NCBI GenBank assembly: GCA_958295665.1
Contig: OY282560.1
Span: 56,420,333-56,484,332 of the forward strand
Direction: 5' to 3'
Length of the DNA stretch: 64,000 nt
From: Tipula vernalis
Taxonomy: Eukaryota > Arthropoda > Insecta > Diptera > Tipulidae
Positions 36,480 through 47,300 of the stretch are shown here, piece after piece (the stretch's first letter is position 1; each line of letters starts with the position of its first letter). The notes under the pieces are model-generated. The model made no database searches and was not told the origin of the DNA. It was given only the letters and a program-made list of their open reading frames with translations. A program made the translations under genes and the position numbers.

Positions 36480-37395
36480 ATCAGGTCAAGTTTAATGTGG
36501 TGAGCCCGGGAAAATTCGTTTGAATGAAAGACCCATATGAAATTTAAAAATTTGTATAAATTCCTGGTCGTGTGAAAACTTACAAACATGAGAAATACAT
36601 GATCATTAAAGACGGCCTGGGAGCGGCAGGCATCAAAATGATTATATTAAGAGAGCAATTCACAACTGCTAGAAAGCTACAAATGCAACTTTGAGCCGTC
36701 CACAATCTTCAAGTAAGCTCAACTTGCATCCTATAATACCAGCAACAGCCTTAACAGTAGTGATGTGCTAAATCGATCTTTTTTGTTCTGTTTTGTTTAT
36801 TTTCTCATATGATTTTTAACAAAAAAGATCGATTTAGCCCATCACTACTTAACAGTAGAACATCGAAGAGAGCGAATTGGCATTCTCTAGAGATGTAAAT
36901 TTGACTCTCGATAATTGACTGAGTCGAAATTCTCACGATATTCTTCAAATCGATGACCAAAAGTCGCGTTATGCGCATTTCAGTATTCGTGAAACAACTT
37001 TATTTGATGGCGGATCTATAATGGTATAGGGTAGAGTGTTATTGACGGCCACCATGAAGCTTCATATAGTAACTGGAGGCTCTTTAAATAGTTCGCGGTA
37101 CCCTGCAGAACTGTCGTGAGGGAGTATTTAGAAGAGGTTCATAGACATACTCTGACCTGATCATCCCGCAGTCCATTGCCGTGAATATCAGGGATATTTC
37201 ATGGGTGGCGCTGCAAATACATGAAATTGCTCTTATAATTTTTCAAGGGATAATTGTTGGCTAGATACACTAATTGAAGCACTTTCTAGATATGAAACTT
37301 TGTTTAAAAGTTAAATTTATACGAATTTTTAAATTTTCTATTTGACTTTCATTCAAAGAAATTTTCCCGGACTCCGCACATGAAACTTGATGGCA
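36480..37395 (+). mobile_element. Tc1/mariner element remnant with inverted terminal repeats
   Basis: The ends are inverted copies: from about 36483 tcaagttta.tgtggtgag and cccgggaaaattcgtttgaa, mirrored at 37310-37393. Together they make imperfect terminal repeats of about 80-90 bp. Inside, plus-strand text resembles Tc1 transposase: HRRERIGIL, DVNLTLDN (36855-36915), then FSIRETTLFDGGSIMV (36975-37030), GRVLLTATMKLHIVTGGSLNSSRY. The SDES catalytic region is missing and stops interrupt the rest. It carries its own nested insertion at 36758-36847. Confidence 0.8.
36758..36847. mobile_element. 90-bp hAT-type MITE with 8-bp target duplication
   Basis: Flanked by CTTAACAG on both sides (36750-36757 and 36848-36855). 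The terminal inverted repeats are about 30 bp, starting TAGTGATGTGCTAAATCGAT and ending as the near-perfect complement (one mismatch, GTG/GGG). An 8-bp duplication and TAGTGATGGG-like ends are hallmarks of the hAT superfamily. No coding capacity; two-thirds of it is terminal repeat. Confidence 0.92.
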
Positions 37396-37425
37396 AGTTA
37401 ACGCTTTTTCTGTTGACGCAGCAGC

Positions 37426-37804
37426 TTATACATCCGAACAAAATGGTGCTACAGAGTGGCAATAGGATACCCATCCAACAAGTTCGTTATATGTCAATTG
37501 ATTCTTAAGTAAAAAGTTTTGGGCGGAAGCCTTATCAAGGGCACCACATTTCATTAACCGAATACCATACAAAAATAAGCGATCGACTACACCAGAAGAA
37601 TTGTGGTCAAAATTATTGAACTTTTCGTAAGTATTGAACTTTTCATCGTGAACTATTTGAATGCAACTTTGATTATCCTCATTTATGGTTGTGGTCCGCT
37701 TATTGGAATAGAGAAATCCCTTAGAATGTTGCGTAGCCACATGCATTCCTTTGAAGCCTCAGCAAAAGCGATGAATTCGGCTTCTGTTGATGATTGAGCA
37801 ACGC
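37426..37804 (-). pseudogene. copia RNase H C-terminal fragment
   Basis: Begins at the deletion junction with SVAQSSTEAEFIAFAEASKECMWLRNIL (about 37690-37800), the end of copia RNase H, then shifts frame to NEDNQSCIQIVHDEKFN. The last part is changed (LKNQLTYNELVGW), and the frame ends at 37426. Confidence 0.85.
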
Positions 37805-38560
37805 TCTCTCATTTAGAAAAGCTGTTTTTGCATCAAGATGATAAATTGGTAAATTTCTGTGTCCTGCGATTGATAACAAGATTTTTAGTGTGGCTTGCCG
37901 AGCCACCGATGCGAAAACTTCGTCGTAGTCAGTTCCGAATTTTTGACTGAAGCCTTGAGCAAGAAGTCGTGCTTTGTAAACATCGCCTATCTTATCGGAT
38001 TTAATTTTGTAAACCCATTTAGAGCCAATAGCTGTGCGGTTGCTTGGCAGTTTGTCGAGTTCCCAAGTGTCGTTTTCATGAAGCGAGGTTATTTCATTCG
38101 TCATCGCTCCGATCCATTTATCTTTGTTCAAACTTGACATTGCTTCTTTAAATAATCTTTGTTCACCATTAAAAGCAAGGAAACCAAACTGTGTTACCAT
38201 TTCAATTTCTGTGAGCAATTTTTTCGGCGGAATGGCTTTTGTCGATCGATCGGGTCGTCGCTCCTGCACTCCACTGTTTAAATTTGCTTGTTTATCATAT
38301 TGATGTGGCATAATTTCACACGCACCTTCATTGTTGTCAATGCCATCATCGATTAGCTCGGCTTCGGAAACTTCAGGTGCATCACTCAACGGAACAATCG
38401 GAATTTCGACATCAGCGTATGAAACTTCCCCGCACTTATTTGTTGGAATTTTTGATGTTCGTTTGAACTTAGTGTCGTCGCAAAATTTAACGTCTCTTGA
38501 AATGACTATTTTATTTTTGCTCATGATGTAACATTTATAAGCTTTCGCCTCCATGGAAAA
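37805..38560 (-). pseudogene. copia reverse transcriptase, N-terminal part only
   Basis: The same frame as the integrase C-terminus leads, after an acidic linker, into KWIGAMTNEITSLHENDTWELDKLP, GSKWVYKIKSDKIGDVYKARLLAQGFSQKFGTDYDEVFASVAR and HLDAKTAFLNE. The first catalytic Asp region (LDAKTAF) is present. Directly after LNE, near 37804, the text jumps to the RNase H region in another frame, so the rest of the palm including YVDD is missing. Confidence 0.9.
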
Positions 38561-39155
38561 ACCGAAAAAAATGGCCTTCGGATCCAATTTTCTTCGATTG
38601 ACATCTTGGATGCGAACGAAACATTTTGCTCCAATTCGTTGCAGGTTTGTGTAGTTCGGCTTTCTACGGTGCCAATATTGAAATGGGGTACGATCAATAC
38701 CTTTACAGGCTAAAAGGTTTTGCAAAGAATTTGCAGTAGTAATTGCTTCGCCCCAAAATTAGTTGGGAAGGTCAACATCAAACAGAAGACATCTTGCCAT
38801 CTCCACGAGCGATCTGTTTTTCCTCTCGGCGACACCGTTTTGCTGTGGCGAGTAGGGCGTTGTGCGTTGGACTTGAACGCCATGTGAATTTTTTATTAAA
38901 CCGGTTTCGCGTCATTTCGAAGTATTGTTTGAAAGCATCGAAAGTTTCTGATTTTTGTGACAGCAAATAAATTGTTGTGAAGCGGCTAAAATCATCGATG
39001 AATGTTAGAACATACTTCTTTCCGCCTGGGGTTTGGTTTTGCATCAGGCCAATTAAATCACTATGCACGAGATCGAGAATTTCTGTAGCTCTATTGGTCG
39101 CCTCCTTTGGAAATGGTAGGCGGGACATTTTGCCCTTCACACACGCACATCGCAA
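38560..39155 (-). pseudogene. copia integrase
   Basis: From 39155: CVKGKMSRLPFPKEATNRA, then the catalytic core LVHSDLIGLM (first Asp), KKYVLTFIDDFSRFTTIYLL, FKQYFEMTRNRF. After KKFTW the frame shifts; GVQVQRTTPYSPQQNGVAERKNRSLVE-type text lies in the other frame (38790-38890), which holds the Glu region. The core continues in the 38725 frame as CKGIDRTPFQYWHRRKPN and RIGAKCFVRI, GFSMEAKAYKCY. Confidence 0.85.
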
Positions 39156-39733
39156 TCAGTGATATACGTGGAACTACATTTGTGTATTTTTATACCGTCG
39201 ACGAGCTGATTATTTGGTAAATTTTTGATCAAATTCATGTCGCGATGGCCGAGAACCCGATGCCAATCATGAATACATATATTGGTTTTATTCTGAATAA
39301 AATTAATTGATTGTTTTTCACTTAACTTATATAAGCCGTCGATGACGTTGCCGAATGCGAGTTGATCACCGCTTGCTAATAAAATTTCACATTTATTTTC
39401 GGTAAACTTAACATGGAAGCCTTTTTGTGCCAAACGCTTCACCGAAATGAGATTACCACCAATCGATGAAACGTATAAAACATCACAAAGGGTTACATTT
39501 GTGGCAACACCAGCCTCATTAACAAACTGAATATTCACTAGTCCGCAACCCGATGACATGATCTCATTTCCGTTCGCCACAGAGACTTTTTCGCAATAAT
39601 TTAAGTCCAATTCGGAGAAAGACGCGAAGTTATTCGCGTCACAACAAATATGGCACGTAGAACCTGAGTCTAAAATCCAACCAGTAATTTTTCCGATGAC
39701 AAGCAACAATTTATTATTAAATTGACCGATCAT
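39137..39733 (-). pseudogene. copia aspartic protease and GAG-pre-integrase domain
   Basis: The protease active site reads WILDSGSTCHIC near the N-terminus. GNLISVKRLAQKGFHVKFTENKC and ASGDQLAFGNVIDGLYKL complete the fold, and the zinc-finger domain before the integrase begins WHRVLGHRDMNLIKNLP. The expected next cysteine pair is damaged where the frame ends (SSTYITDCDVRV). Confidence 0.9.
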
Positions 39734-39736
39734 GTT

Positions 39737-40446
39737 AGCATTCTTTGTCCTTTAACCACTTCGCGAACTTGCGGCAATTTTTCTTGTCACGACCAAATTT
39801 CTTGCAAAACGCACACTTGAGACCTTTGCGTATATACTGTTTATTGTTTGATTTCTCGGAAGACACTTCCAGCGCGGCTGTCGCGGTCCTGCCATCTCTC
39901 TCAATCGGTATTCTTCAACGATTTTCGATCGAACGAAAGAAGAGGTTAGTTCGTCCTCTTTTCGGGTTTCGAGTGCGGCAATAAGGCTATCATAGCTAAT
40001 TGGTAGCGATCCCAATAATGTTGCGGACATCAAAAACTCGATTTTTATGTCATTGTCTAGAGACAAGAGTTCTTGAAAAAGTTCAGTTACTTCCTGAATA
40101 TGCTATCCTCGATATTGGCGCTCTCATCGGCTCGTTGCTTCATTATTGTTCGGAGAATGCGTACCCGGCTACCAGCAGAATGCTTTCCGTGAAAATCTTT
40201 CAGGGTATTCCATGCCGATTTGGTATTTTTGCATGCACGCACGTGTTGCAACTGGCTGTCACAATTGTAGAAAATGCCTTTTCATCTGCTTTCTTCCATA
40301 ATGGGATAACAGGAGATGGTTCTTCCTCAATGATTACTGTCCATACGTTTTTTTCCTTTAATAGCATTTCAACCCTGAACTTCCAATTAAAATAATTGAC
40401 ACCATTCCATTTTGGAATGATGTACTTGTCCGTAGGAGGCAGCCAT
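39737..40446 (-). pseudogene. copia gag
   Basis: Begins at the ATG complementary to 40444-40446 (MAASYGQVHHSKME). Frameshifts follow; PTDKYIIPKWNGVNYFNWKF and a long gag region can be read in other frames. 39752-40066 has the capsid text ATLLGSLPISYDSLIAALETR and FVRSKIVEEYRLRE. In a neighbouring frame the nucleocapsid reads KCAFCKKFGRDKKNCRKF: a CCHC knuckle whose His is replaced by Arg. Gag would coat the element RNA; this copy is broken. Confidence 0.8.
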
Positions 40447-40530
40447 GATTTTAATTTGCGGATTTTTATTTTTATTTTGTCTCACAAAAAAAAAAATCAT
40501 CAAAACTACTATTCAACTTTTAATCACAAG

Positions 40531-40542
40531 CGGCCCATAACC
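40531..40542 (-). promoter_or_regulatory. copia primer-binding site (internal initiator tRNA-Met type)
   Basis: The minus strand reads ggttatgggccg directly after a CA that would end the 5' LTR. Copia-type elements use a half initiator tRNA-Met, and their site begins GGTTATGGGCC. The match, the place about 90 bp before gag, and the strand all agree. Confidence 0.7.
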
Positions 40543-41035
40543 TGATGGAATCTGAATACAAACAAGTATTTTAGTTAATTATAATTCGGATGATTCAGGA
40601 TTATTATTTTGTTTGTTTTGTTTGTTTGTTTTTTAAATTTGCTCAGGTCATATTTCTCAATCGATAAGACCAGTGAGTTGAGAACAGCCCAAAATTTCCA
40701 GAGACCACTCAGGGGAGGTTCTGGAGGGTTGAATAAAGTACATAATTAAATCAGATTTATAAATTAAATAATAAAATAAAGCATAATTATATAAAACAAA
40801 GTTTAATAATTAAATTAGATTAAATGGAAGTTATTAAATAAAGAATATTAGAAAGAAGATTTTGAAATTAAATATAAATTTAAAATTCATAATTTTTTTT
40901 TTTTTTTTTTTTTTTTAAATTATATAATATTCATAAAACTTAATATTATAATAAAAATAAAATAAAATGAAATGATTCCAAAAGAAAAATCATTGTGTGA
41001 AAAAAAAGTCAATAAAAATTAAATGTAGTCTTAAT

Positions 41036-41958
41036 TCATAGTTTATAATTTATTCTATCCACAAAATCACACAATATTTTATATTCTTCCATTTTTTGAT
41101 CCTTTAAGATATCTAATAACGATTTTCTGTATAAAAGTGGGAAATTATTTCTTATATTGTTATATATGACACAATCGCTAATAATATGTTCGTTATCTTC
41201 AACGGTGTTACAAATCTCACAATTAGATGTAGATTCAAGTCCCAAAAGGAATTTAAATTTCTGGTTAACTGTATTACCTGAGATTAATCTGTAAATTAAC
41301 CTGGTTTGACGGGATGTAAAATTAGAGTCTTTAAATAGGAAAGATGATCTCGGAGAAGGGCAAATTTGTTTATAAAAGTGGCCGGATGAATTACACATTA
41401 ATGGGTAGTTTTCCTTTCACTTATTATTTATAGATCTGGAGATATCGTTAAATAGGTCTGTGAGAGCAGGTTCATTATTAAGAAAGTGCGAAGGGGAAAA
41501 AACTGCTTTTTTTTGCTAAACCATCTGCTATGGTATTTCCATTTAAGCCACAATGACCCGGGAACCAATGTATGACAAAATTTTTTGTTTGATTACGACC
41601 TGCAGTATCGATAATTTGATTTTCATAGTGTCTATTTGTATAGTGTAATAGAGCTGTTTTTAATGATAATTTCAGCCATAGATAACGCATATTGTTCAGA
41701 ATGGTTTATAAGATTTTTGTTTGTGATTCCTTCAATATTTGTTATAATGCTAAAATTAGTGGGAGAAATTTTTTTTATATGAAAAGGTTTAATTTTGGAA
41801 AGAAAAGTATAATTCGAATATAAGTCATTAAGTTTATGAAGAGATCTAATGTTTTTAATGTCGTTACCGATTTTGGAATTATTATATAGATTTTTTGTAA
41901 TATAAATTAGTGATTTTTTAATAAAATCTAGAAGAAGCCTAGACAAGCTCTCAGACAA
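41036..41958 (-). pseudogene. I-clade LINE RNase H and C-terminal zinc region
   Basis: 41632-41958 starts the RNase H region (ending SLSMAEIIIKNSSI-type text), and 41478-41690 gives NFVIHWFPGHCGLNGNTIADGLAKKS, the catalytic HxGxxGNxxAD signature. 41036-41398 is the C-terminal region: RQTRLIYRLISGNTVNQKF and CEICNTVEDNEHIISDC, a Cys/His finger seen in I-clade elements. It terminates at the stop before the 3' UTR. Confidence 0.85.
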
Positions 41959-41959
41959 G

Positions 41960-43590
41960 CATTTTTGATAGATTGACAGATATTTATATCTTTTTTATAT
42001 TTAATGTCTGTAAAAACATTGTGTATTCAAGTTTTGATTTAACTATTGCTTTAAAAATATTGATCATTGTTCAGGATTTACACCTCCATTAAAATGGGTG
42101 AGAGTTTTAAGTAAGTTAATGGAATTGGAAATATTTGCTTTTAAGTTTGTGCAATAATTTGACAATGAAAGTCTATTTGTTAAAGTTGTACCCAGTATTT
42201 TAGTAGTTAATCTTTCTTTTATATAGATATTATTAATTTTTAAATTTAGAGATTTGGAATTATTTTTATTAGTGAATAGTCTTAAAAAATGAGATTTATC
42301 AGTGTTAATTTGTAGTTTTAAAGATTGTAATTTATCTAGAATCTGTTATTAATTGTAAGTTATCATGATTATCGGCAAAAATTATAATGCATAAATCATC
42401 GGCATATTGAAAATTTTTTGTATAGGGGTTATTGATGTCGTTTAAAGAAGTGGTATAGATATTAAAAAGGGTAGGACTCAAACAGCTACCCTGAGGAATA
42501 CCTTTATTAGTGTAATGAATGGAAGTTTGATTGATATTTTGAATAGATATAATTCTATTTGTAAGAAATTGAGAAATCCAATGTGTAATGTTATTAGGGA
42601 AATTGAAGTTTTTAAAGGTGTTTAATAAAATATTTTTATCTACATTATCAAAAGCTTTGGAAATGTCAATGTTAACTAAAACAATTTTTTTTTTTTTTTT
42701 GTTGTTGTTTGAGGGAGTTGATGAAATTAAACATTTCTACAAAATAGTCAGTGATACTTTTATTTCTTCTAAAACCAAAATTGTAATAGTTAAGAATATT
42801 ATGGGAGATTAGATGATCATTAATTCGTTTTAAAATGAGTTTATTGAAGATTTTTGAAAAAATAGGTAACAGGCAAATAGGACGGTAGTTAATGATGTTT
42901 CTATCATCTCTCCCCTTAAATGGCGATTGTGTATGATATTTTCCATTTTGTAGGGTAAATTTGATTTTGCCAGATGTTGTTGAAATAATTTGTAATAGTA
43001 TTGATTAGGTTAGGATTAGAGGATACTAATAATTGCTTGATGATTTTATATGAGATTTTATCATATCCTGGAGCAGTATTATTGGAATTTTTTAATAATA
43101 TCAAAAATTTCAATGTTATTTAAATTCCGCAGGATTAATATTAGGATTAAGGTTATTAGAGAGATTAGGAGGGGATTCAATGGAGAAAGGAAAATTGTAA
43201 TTTAGAAAATGATTAGCTAGTGTGGGATCTTCTAGAATTCTGTAGTTGGATTTTTTTTATTTTTTATTTTATTGATGTTGTTCCAGAGATCAGAATTATT
43301 AGTTTTATGATTGATGCTTATTAAAAAAATATTCCAAGATTTTTTCTTTTCTCTTCTGATTGTTAATTTAAGTTTTTGTACATATTTTTTTAGTTCAATA
43401 GCGGTAAAAATATTTTTGTTTAGATAATAAATTAGTTGTTTGTGTTTTTTAATGTTCCATAGTCTTTGTATAAGATCGTTCCATCAAGGTTTAGGTTTAA
43501 AAGTATTTTTACTTGTGATAATAGACGTATTTTCAGAAATTAATTTTTCTAGGTGTTCTTCAACATTGCATTTATCATCAATAGAGTTTA
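41960..43590 (-). pseudogene. I-clade LINE ORF2 reverse transcriptase domain
   Basis: Broken into several frames. 42916-43113 carries NNTAPGYDKISYKIIKQLL; 42360-42510 reads GIPQGSCLSPTLFNIYTTSLNDI and QYADDLCIII, with the YADD active site at 42395-42406. A T run at 42689-42700 and other indels cause frameshifts. The polymerase motifs are all traceable, so decay is moderate. Confidence 0.85.
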
Positions 43591-43592
43591 GA

Positions 43593-44345
43593 TCAAAATC
43601 TTTCAATACTTTTGACCAGTTTGTGATTTGTTTTTTGATAATAATTTAGTTTAAAGTCAATAAGTATTGGGAGATGGTCACTTCCTAAATTAGTGGGATC
43701 AATTCTCCATGATAGTTTTTCAATTAGATTGATTGAACACAAAGTAATGTCTAGTGCTGCAGAATTATTTCTGAAAAAATCTTGTCTTGTGTGAGATCCG
43801 TCATTTAGTAAAAAGATATTATTAGCAGTGATTATATCTGCAATCTTATCACCCACCCTGTCGTAAGTAGGGGTCAATGAACTATCCCAAAGACTATTAT
43901 GAATATTTATGTCTCCCGCTATTAAACAGTTATCTAGATTCTGAGTAATAAGATGTTCAAATTCATTAATAATTTCCTGAGGTCTAATAACAGAATTATT
44001 ATAAAAAGATAAGATATTAAAATTAATGTTTTTAAATTTGGGGTTAATTTTGAAAGCTTGAAAACGGATGTAATGAAAATTTAAATCAATAATTCTCCAA
44101 GAAATTTTTTTATGTATTAAAAAACCTACCCCGCCAAAACCATCCAGTCTGTCATCGGTAACAAGATTGTAATTGTTAAAAGTCAAATTGCTATTTGGAT
44201 TTGTCCAGGTTTCAGATAGAATAACGATACCAATATGATTAGATTGTATATAATGGTATAATAGATCTTTATTACTATTTAAACTACGAATATTAATTTG
44301 TATGATTTTTAAAGGCAACATACTGGAAGGATAAAACGAAAACAA
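43593..44345 (-). pseudogene. I-clade LINE ORF2 endonuclease domain
   Basis: An open frame of 250 codons with all main AP-endonuclease motifs: IIQINIRSLNSN, VILSETW (Glu), DRLDGFGGVGFLIHK, CLIAGDINIHNSLW (Asp, Asn), AALDITL and NLGSDHLPILI (Asp-His). It nicks the target DNA. The domain itself looks intact; the frame shifts near 43600 into the RT linker, so ORF2 as a whole is broken. Confidence 0.92.
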
Positions 44346-44365
44346 AAACTGGAAAAAGAAAAAGT

Positions 44366-45385
44366 TTATGTTTTAATAAATTTATTTAATTTAATTTTGA
44401 GTGAATCTAAATGAGCAGGATTTTTAATAAAGTCATCGGAATTAAAAATAGAATCTCTTTCATTTAATTGATTTTTTAAGTCGTTTACTAATTTATTTAG
44501 GATTTGAATTTTTCTAGCATCAGAGTTCATTAAGTTGTTATTGGTCCAGGCTTGATTTTCAACACAGATGTCATTAGCGAAATCTATTTGTTTAAGGACT
44601 TTCTGTTGGCTACCATAAAGGTGGCTTTTGTATTCTCTGAAACTAGATTTATTTAAAATCATATGTTCCCTAATTTGTTTCTGCCTATATCTTTCATTGC
44701 ATCTGAAAAAGTTAGTAACATGACCCATTCCACAAAATTTACAAGAATCTTTATTGTCACAATCGTGTTCGTGTTCGTCCTCGATAGTTCTAGCACACGT
44801 TAGGCATCTATTAGTTTTTGATTTACATTTAGAAATTGTATGTCCGTAATTCAGACATTTTTTACAAAATAATGGATTAGGTATGAAATACTCTACCTTT
44901 AATAAGACACTGTCATATAAAATGACATTGTAAGGAATAATTCCAGACTCAAAAGTAAGTTTAACCAATTCAAGATCCTCAGCTGTTTTTGTGATATTAT
45001 TCCATTTAGTCATTCTTTCTATTTTTGAGATAGGGTATTTAGATCTAATATTTTCTTGAATTTTTTCATTAGAAAGCCCGATAGGAATGTTCCTGATTAT
45101 GCCGATAAAGGATGTGAAATTTTTAGGAATATATGTCGTATAATTATCAAATTTTTTAAAGATATCTGATTTGACACAATTATTTGCGTCTTCAAAATTA
45201 TTAAAGATAACCTTAGCAACATTTTTGCTAACATTAGAGACATTTTTGACATTTTTGAAATTGTTTATTTTAAGTGCTTTAGCTAAAAAAACAATATTTA
45301 AATTCTCTTTACTGACGAATACGGTAAATGGGCCATTATCTAATCGGTTATATAAATTAATTTTTTCTACAGTAACTGGCGGCAT
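44366..45385 (-). CDS. I-clade LINE ORF1 (nucleic-acid-binding gag-like protein)
   Basis: 339 codons without a stop from ATG at 45383-45385. The middle has an RRM-like region (FIGIIRNIPIGLSNEKIQENI), then three cysteine knuckles: CKKCLNYGHTISKC (residues 174-187), CLTC...H..DC and CKFCGMGHVTNFFRC (215-229). Such proteins bind element RNA and act as chaperones. The frame is also open upstream to the insertion at 45475, and after removing that insertion it continues as EFDNSPNMVNKRKLNNNNNK, so the true N-terminus lies beyond it (possibly the Met near 46155). The ATG used here is internal. Confidence 0.85.
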   Translation of the reverse strand: MPPVTVEKINLYNRLDNGPFTVFVSKENLNIVFLAKALKINNFKNVKNVSNVSKNVAKVIFNNFEDANNCVKSDIFKKFDNYTTYIPKNFTSFIGIIRNIPIGLSNEKIQENIRSKYPISKIERMTKWNNITKTAEDLELVKLTFESGIIPYNVILYDSVLLKVEYFIPNPLFCKKCLNYGHTISKCKSKTNRCLTCARTIEDEHEHDCDNKDSCKFCGMGHVTNFFRCNERYRQKQIREHMILNKSSFREYKSHLYGSQQKVLKQIDFANDICVENQAWTNNNLMNSDARKIQILNKLVNDLKNQLNERDSIFNSDDFIKNPAHLDSLKIKLNKFIKT

Positions 45386-45475
45386 ATTTGAGTTATTCGA
45401 TGAATCAACAGATAAAGTTGAAGATGATGTGGGAGCTATTACTTTATTTTTCGAATCTGCGACTTGAATTTTATT

Positions 45476-46110
45476 TCAAGTTTATTTACCTCGTCCGCAA
45501 GTTTTTATTGTTTATCTTCTTATCGGCTTTTCGGACACAAATATATTATATTGGTATATATTGGCATTCACAAAATTTTGATTAGTTAATCATAATCAAA
45601 AATTAAGAGGCCACCTATTTAATATATCTACACAAAAAAGCAGAAATATCAGATTTCCCATACCCTAACCCCAAGAGTTATACAAAGTGTACCAACTCTG
45701 AACAAAATAAGAACTTTCCTTGAGCTCATTGTATTGGTAGTTTGGTTTCGTACTGAAAAGTTTGGACTACTCATCAGGTAGCTACGACCAAACTACAAAA
45801 ATAAAATTCATACTTAACACCAAGAGTATCAAGTATGAACGTATAGATTTAGCGAATTAAGTTCACTAAATCCAAAAAACAAACTCAAGGAAAACCCCCA
45901 TCTGTATGTGTATGATGCCTTACACAATTAAATTTCAAGTTTATTTACCTCGTCCGCAAGTTTTTATTGTTTATCTTCTTATCGGCTTTTCGGACACAAA
46001 TATATTATATTGGTATATATTGGCATTCACAAAATTTTGATTAGTTAATCATAATCAAAAATTAAGAGGCCACCTATTTAATATATCTACACAAAAAAGC
46101 AGAAATATCA
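45476..46110 (-). mobile_element. 635-bp TRIM-like element with identical 176-bp terminal direct repeats
   Basis: Two identical 176-bp direct repeats (45476-45651 and 45935-46110) enclose 283 bp of non-coding DNA. The flanks share GAATTTTATT (45466-45475 and 46111-46120). Removing the element plus one flank copy joins the LINE ORF1 frame on both sides. On the minus strand each repeat begins TGATATTT and contains AATAAA near its end, and a purine-rich GGGTATGGGAAATC stands just before the downstream copy, which suits an LTR with a polypurine tract. No gag-pol is present. The repeats do not end in CA, and 10 bp is long for an LTR element; boundary slippage allows 5-10 bp. Confidence 0.8.
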
Positions 46111-46330
46111 GAATTTTATTATTATTATTATTAAGTTTCCTTTTATTTACCATATTGGGACTATTATCAAATTCACCGTTTACTATTATTTCATTATTAA
46201 AAAGATTTTTGATTTTTTAGTATTTATTTCATCTTCAAAATCAGTAGAAGTAAATGGTGGAGTTACAAAGTACTGCGTACTTTGTCCCTCCTTGCTTGTG
46301 TTACGTGGATTTATTATTTTGTGGATAGAA

Positions 46331-46879
46331 AAAGACTTTGAAAAGACTTACCCGACTGATAAAAAATAAACAAATCAAAATAAACTATAAGATATAATTA
46401 AATAAAATACAAATTAATTAAAATCAAAGAAAATTGTAAAATTTATAAAACACTTCACTAAAAATAGACGCTCACACAATAAAGTTTCGAGAAAGAATGA
46501 TTATTATTTTATTTTATACAAAAGTTTTTACATGTGTTGTACATGTAGAAAGTAAGGTTACAGAGTGAATAATAAGTAAACAATACAATAGAATGATATA
46601 TAGTAATATGGAAATTACACTTCTAACAAAGCGATTACAGCGAAATTCAACCTAACCGTTCATCTCATAACCGTTATAAATTTTCTCAACCGCAAACTGA
46701 AGGAAGCTATACATGTGTCAACTGGAAGAATTTATCAATAATTCCAGCAAAGTTACAAACTGCGTAAATCGTTAAACGGCTTAAAATAATCAAGTCGGAT
46801 ATGGAACGAGAAACTCAATGAAACGTTCGGAGGTGGACCGATGCATCTACTATATGGTAAATTATAATAGAATAATATT
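46331..46879. other. AT-rich region with no recognised content
   Basis: About 550 bp of non-coding DNA between the LINE 5' region and a decayed copia fragment. Nothing identifiable on either strand. Confidence 0.4.
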
Positions 46880-47300
46880 TGTTGCCATTTGTTGAGTTGT
46901 GTAAACACTTCGAGATGAAAGATTTAGGTGACACAATATCCGCATTAGTTGTCCGAATCACTCGTGATATAGGGCAGCTGCCACAATTTCAATCGACCAG
47001 TCTCAGTATATATCAAAAATTCTCAGTCATTTCGGTATGAGCGATTGTTCAATTGAGTGATAAAAAAAAACATGCCAAACGTACCGTAAATGGAGTCAAT
47101 TTGTCAAGTCAATATAGAAAAAATCCTGGAAAAGCCCATTGGGTTGCAGTCAAGCACGGACGAAAGAAAATCGACCACTGGCTACGTTTCCACCATGCAA
47201 AGTTGAGTTATTTCTTGAGGATCACGTCTACCTACAAGAACCAATTTGGCTCAAGCAATTTCAAGTCGAGCTTATGCCGTCATCATCGAAATAAATAGTG
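46880..47300 (+). pseudogene. decayed copia-type RT/RNase H fragment
   Basis: Across frames the plus strand reads KHFEMKDLGD-like text (46900-46930), TRDIGQLPQFQSTS, then YRKNPGKAHWVAVKHGRKKID and LRFHHAKLS (47110-47210). In copia-type pol this is the C-terminal RT into RNase H passage, where PGKAHWVAVKR is a common phrase. It lies opposite in strand to the large copia remnant and is much older. Extent is approximate. Confidence 0.6.

Larger units (their letters stand above)
37410..40640 (-). mobile_element. copia-type LTR retrotransposon remnant
   Basis: Minus-strand order gag, protease, integrase, RT, RNase H, which defines the Pseudoviridae (Ty1/copia). A tRNA-Met-like primer-binding site marks the 5' side. 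The 5' LTR should begin at 40543 and extend rightward; its outer edge is unclear. The 3' end is cut near 37420, beside the Tc1 remnant, so no 3' LTR is seen. The RT palm has been deleted. Confidence 0.9.
40892..46330 (-). mobile_element. I-clade LINE, nearly full length
   Basis: Minus-strand order ORF1 with zinc knuckles, AP-type endonuclease, RT, RNase H and a C-terminal zinc-finger region, ending at a T run on the plus strand (40892-40916), which is the poly(A) tail. RNase H after RT is diagnostic for the I group. ORF1 is split by the 635-bp element at 45476-46110; upstream text continues to at least 46240. The 5' end is somewhere near 46330 and not sharply defined. ORF2 has several frameshifts. 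Confidence 0.9.

Noticed and set aside
45473..46112. Simple tandem duplication or assembly error as the explanation of the 176-bp repeats
   Set aside because: The shared outer 10-mers and the in-frame joining of LINE ORF1 favour insertion, but an assembly artefact cannot be fully excluded without reads.
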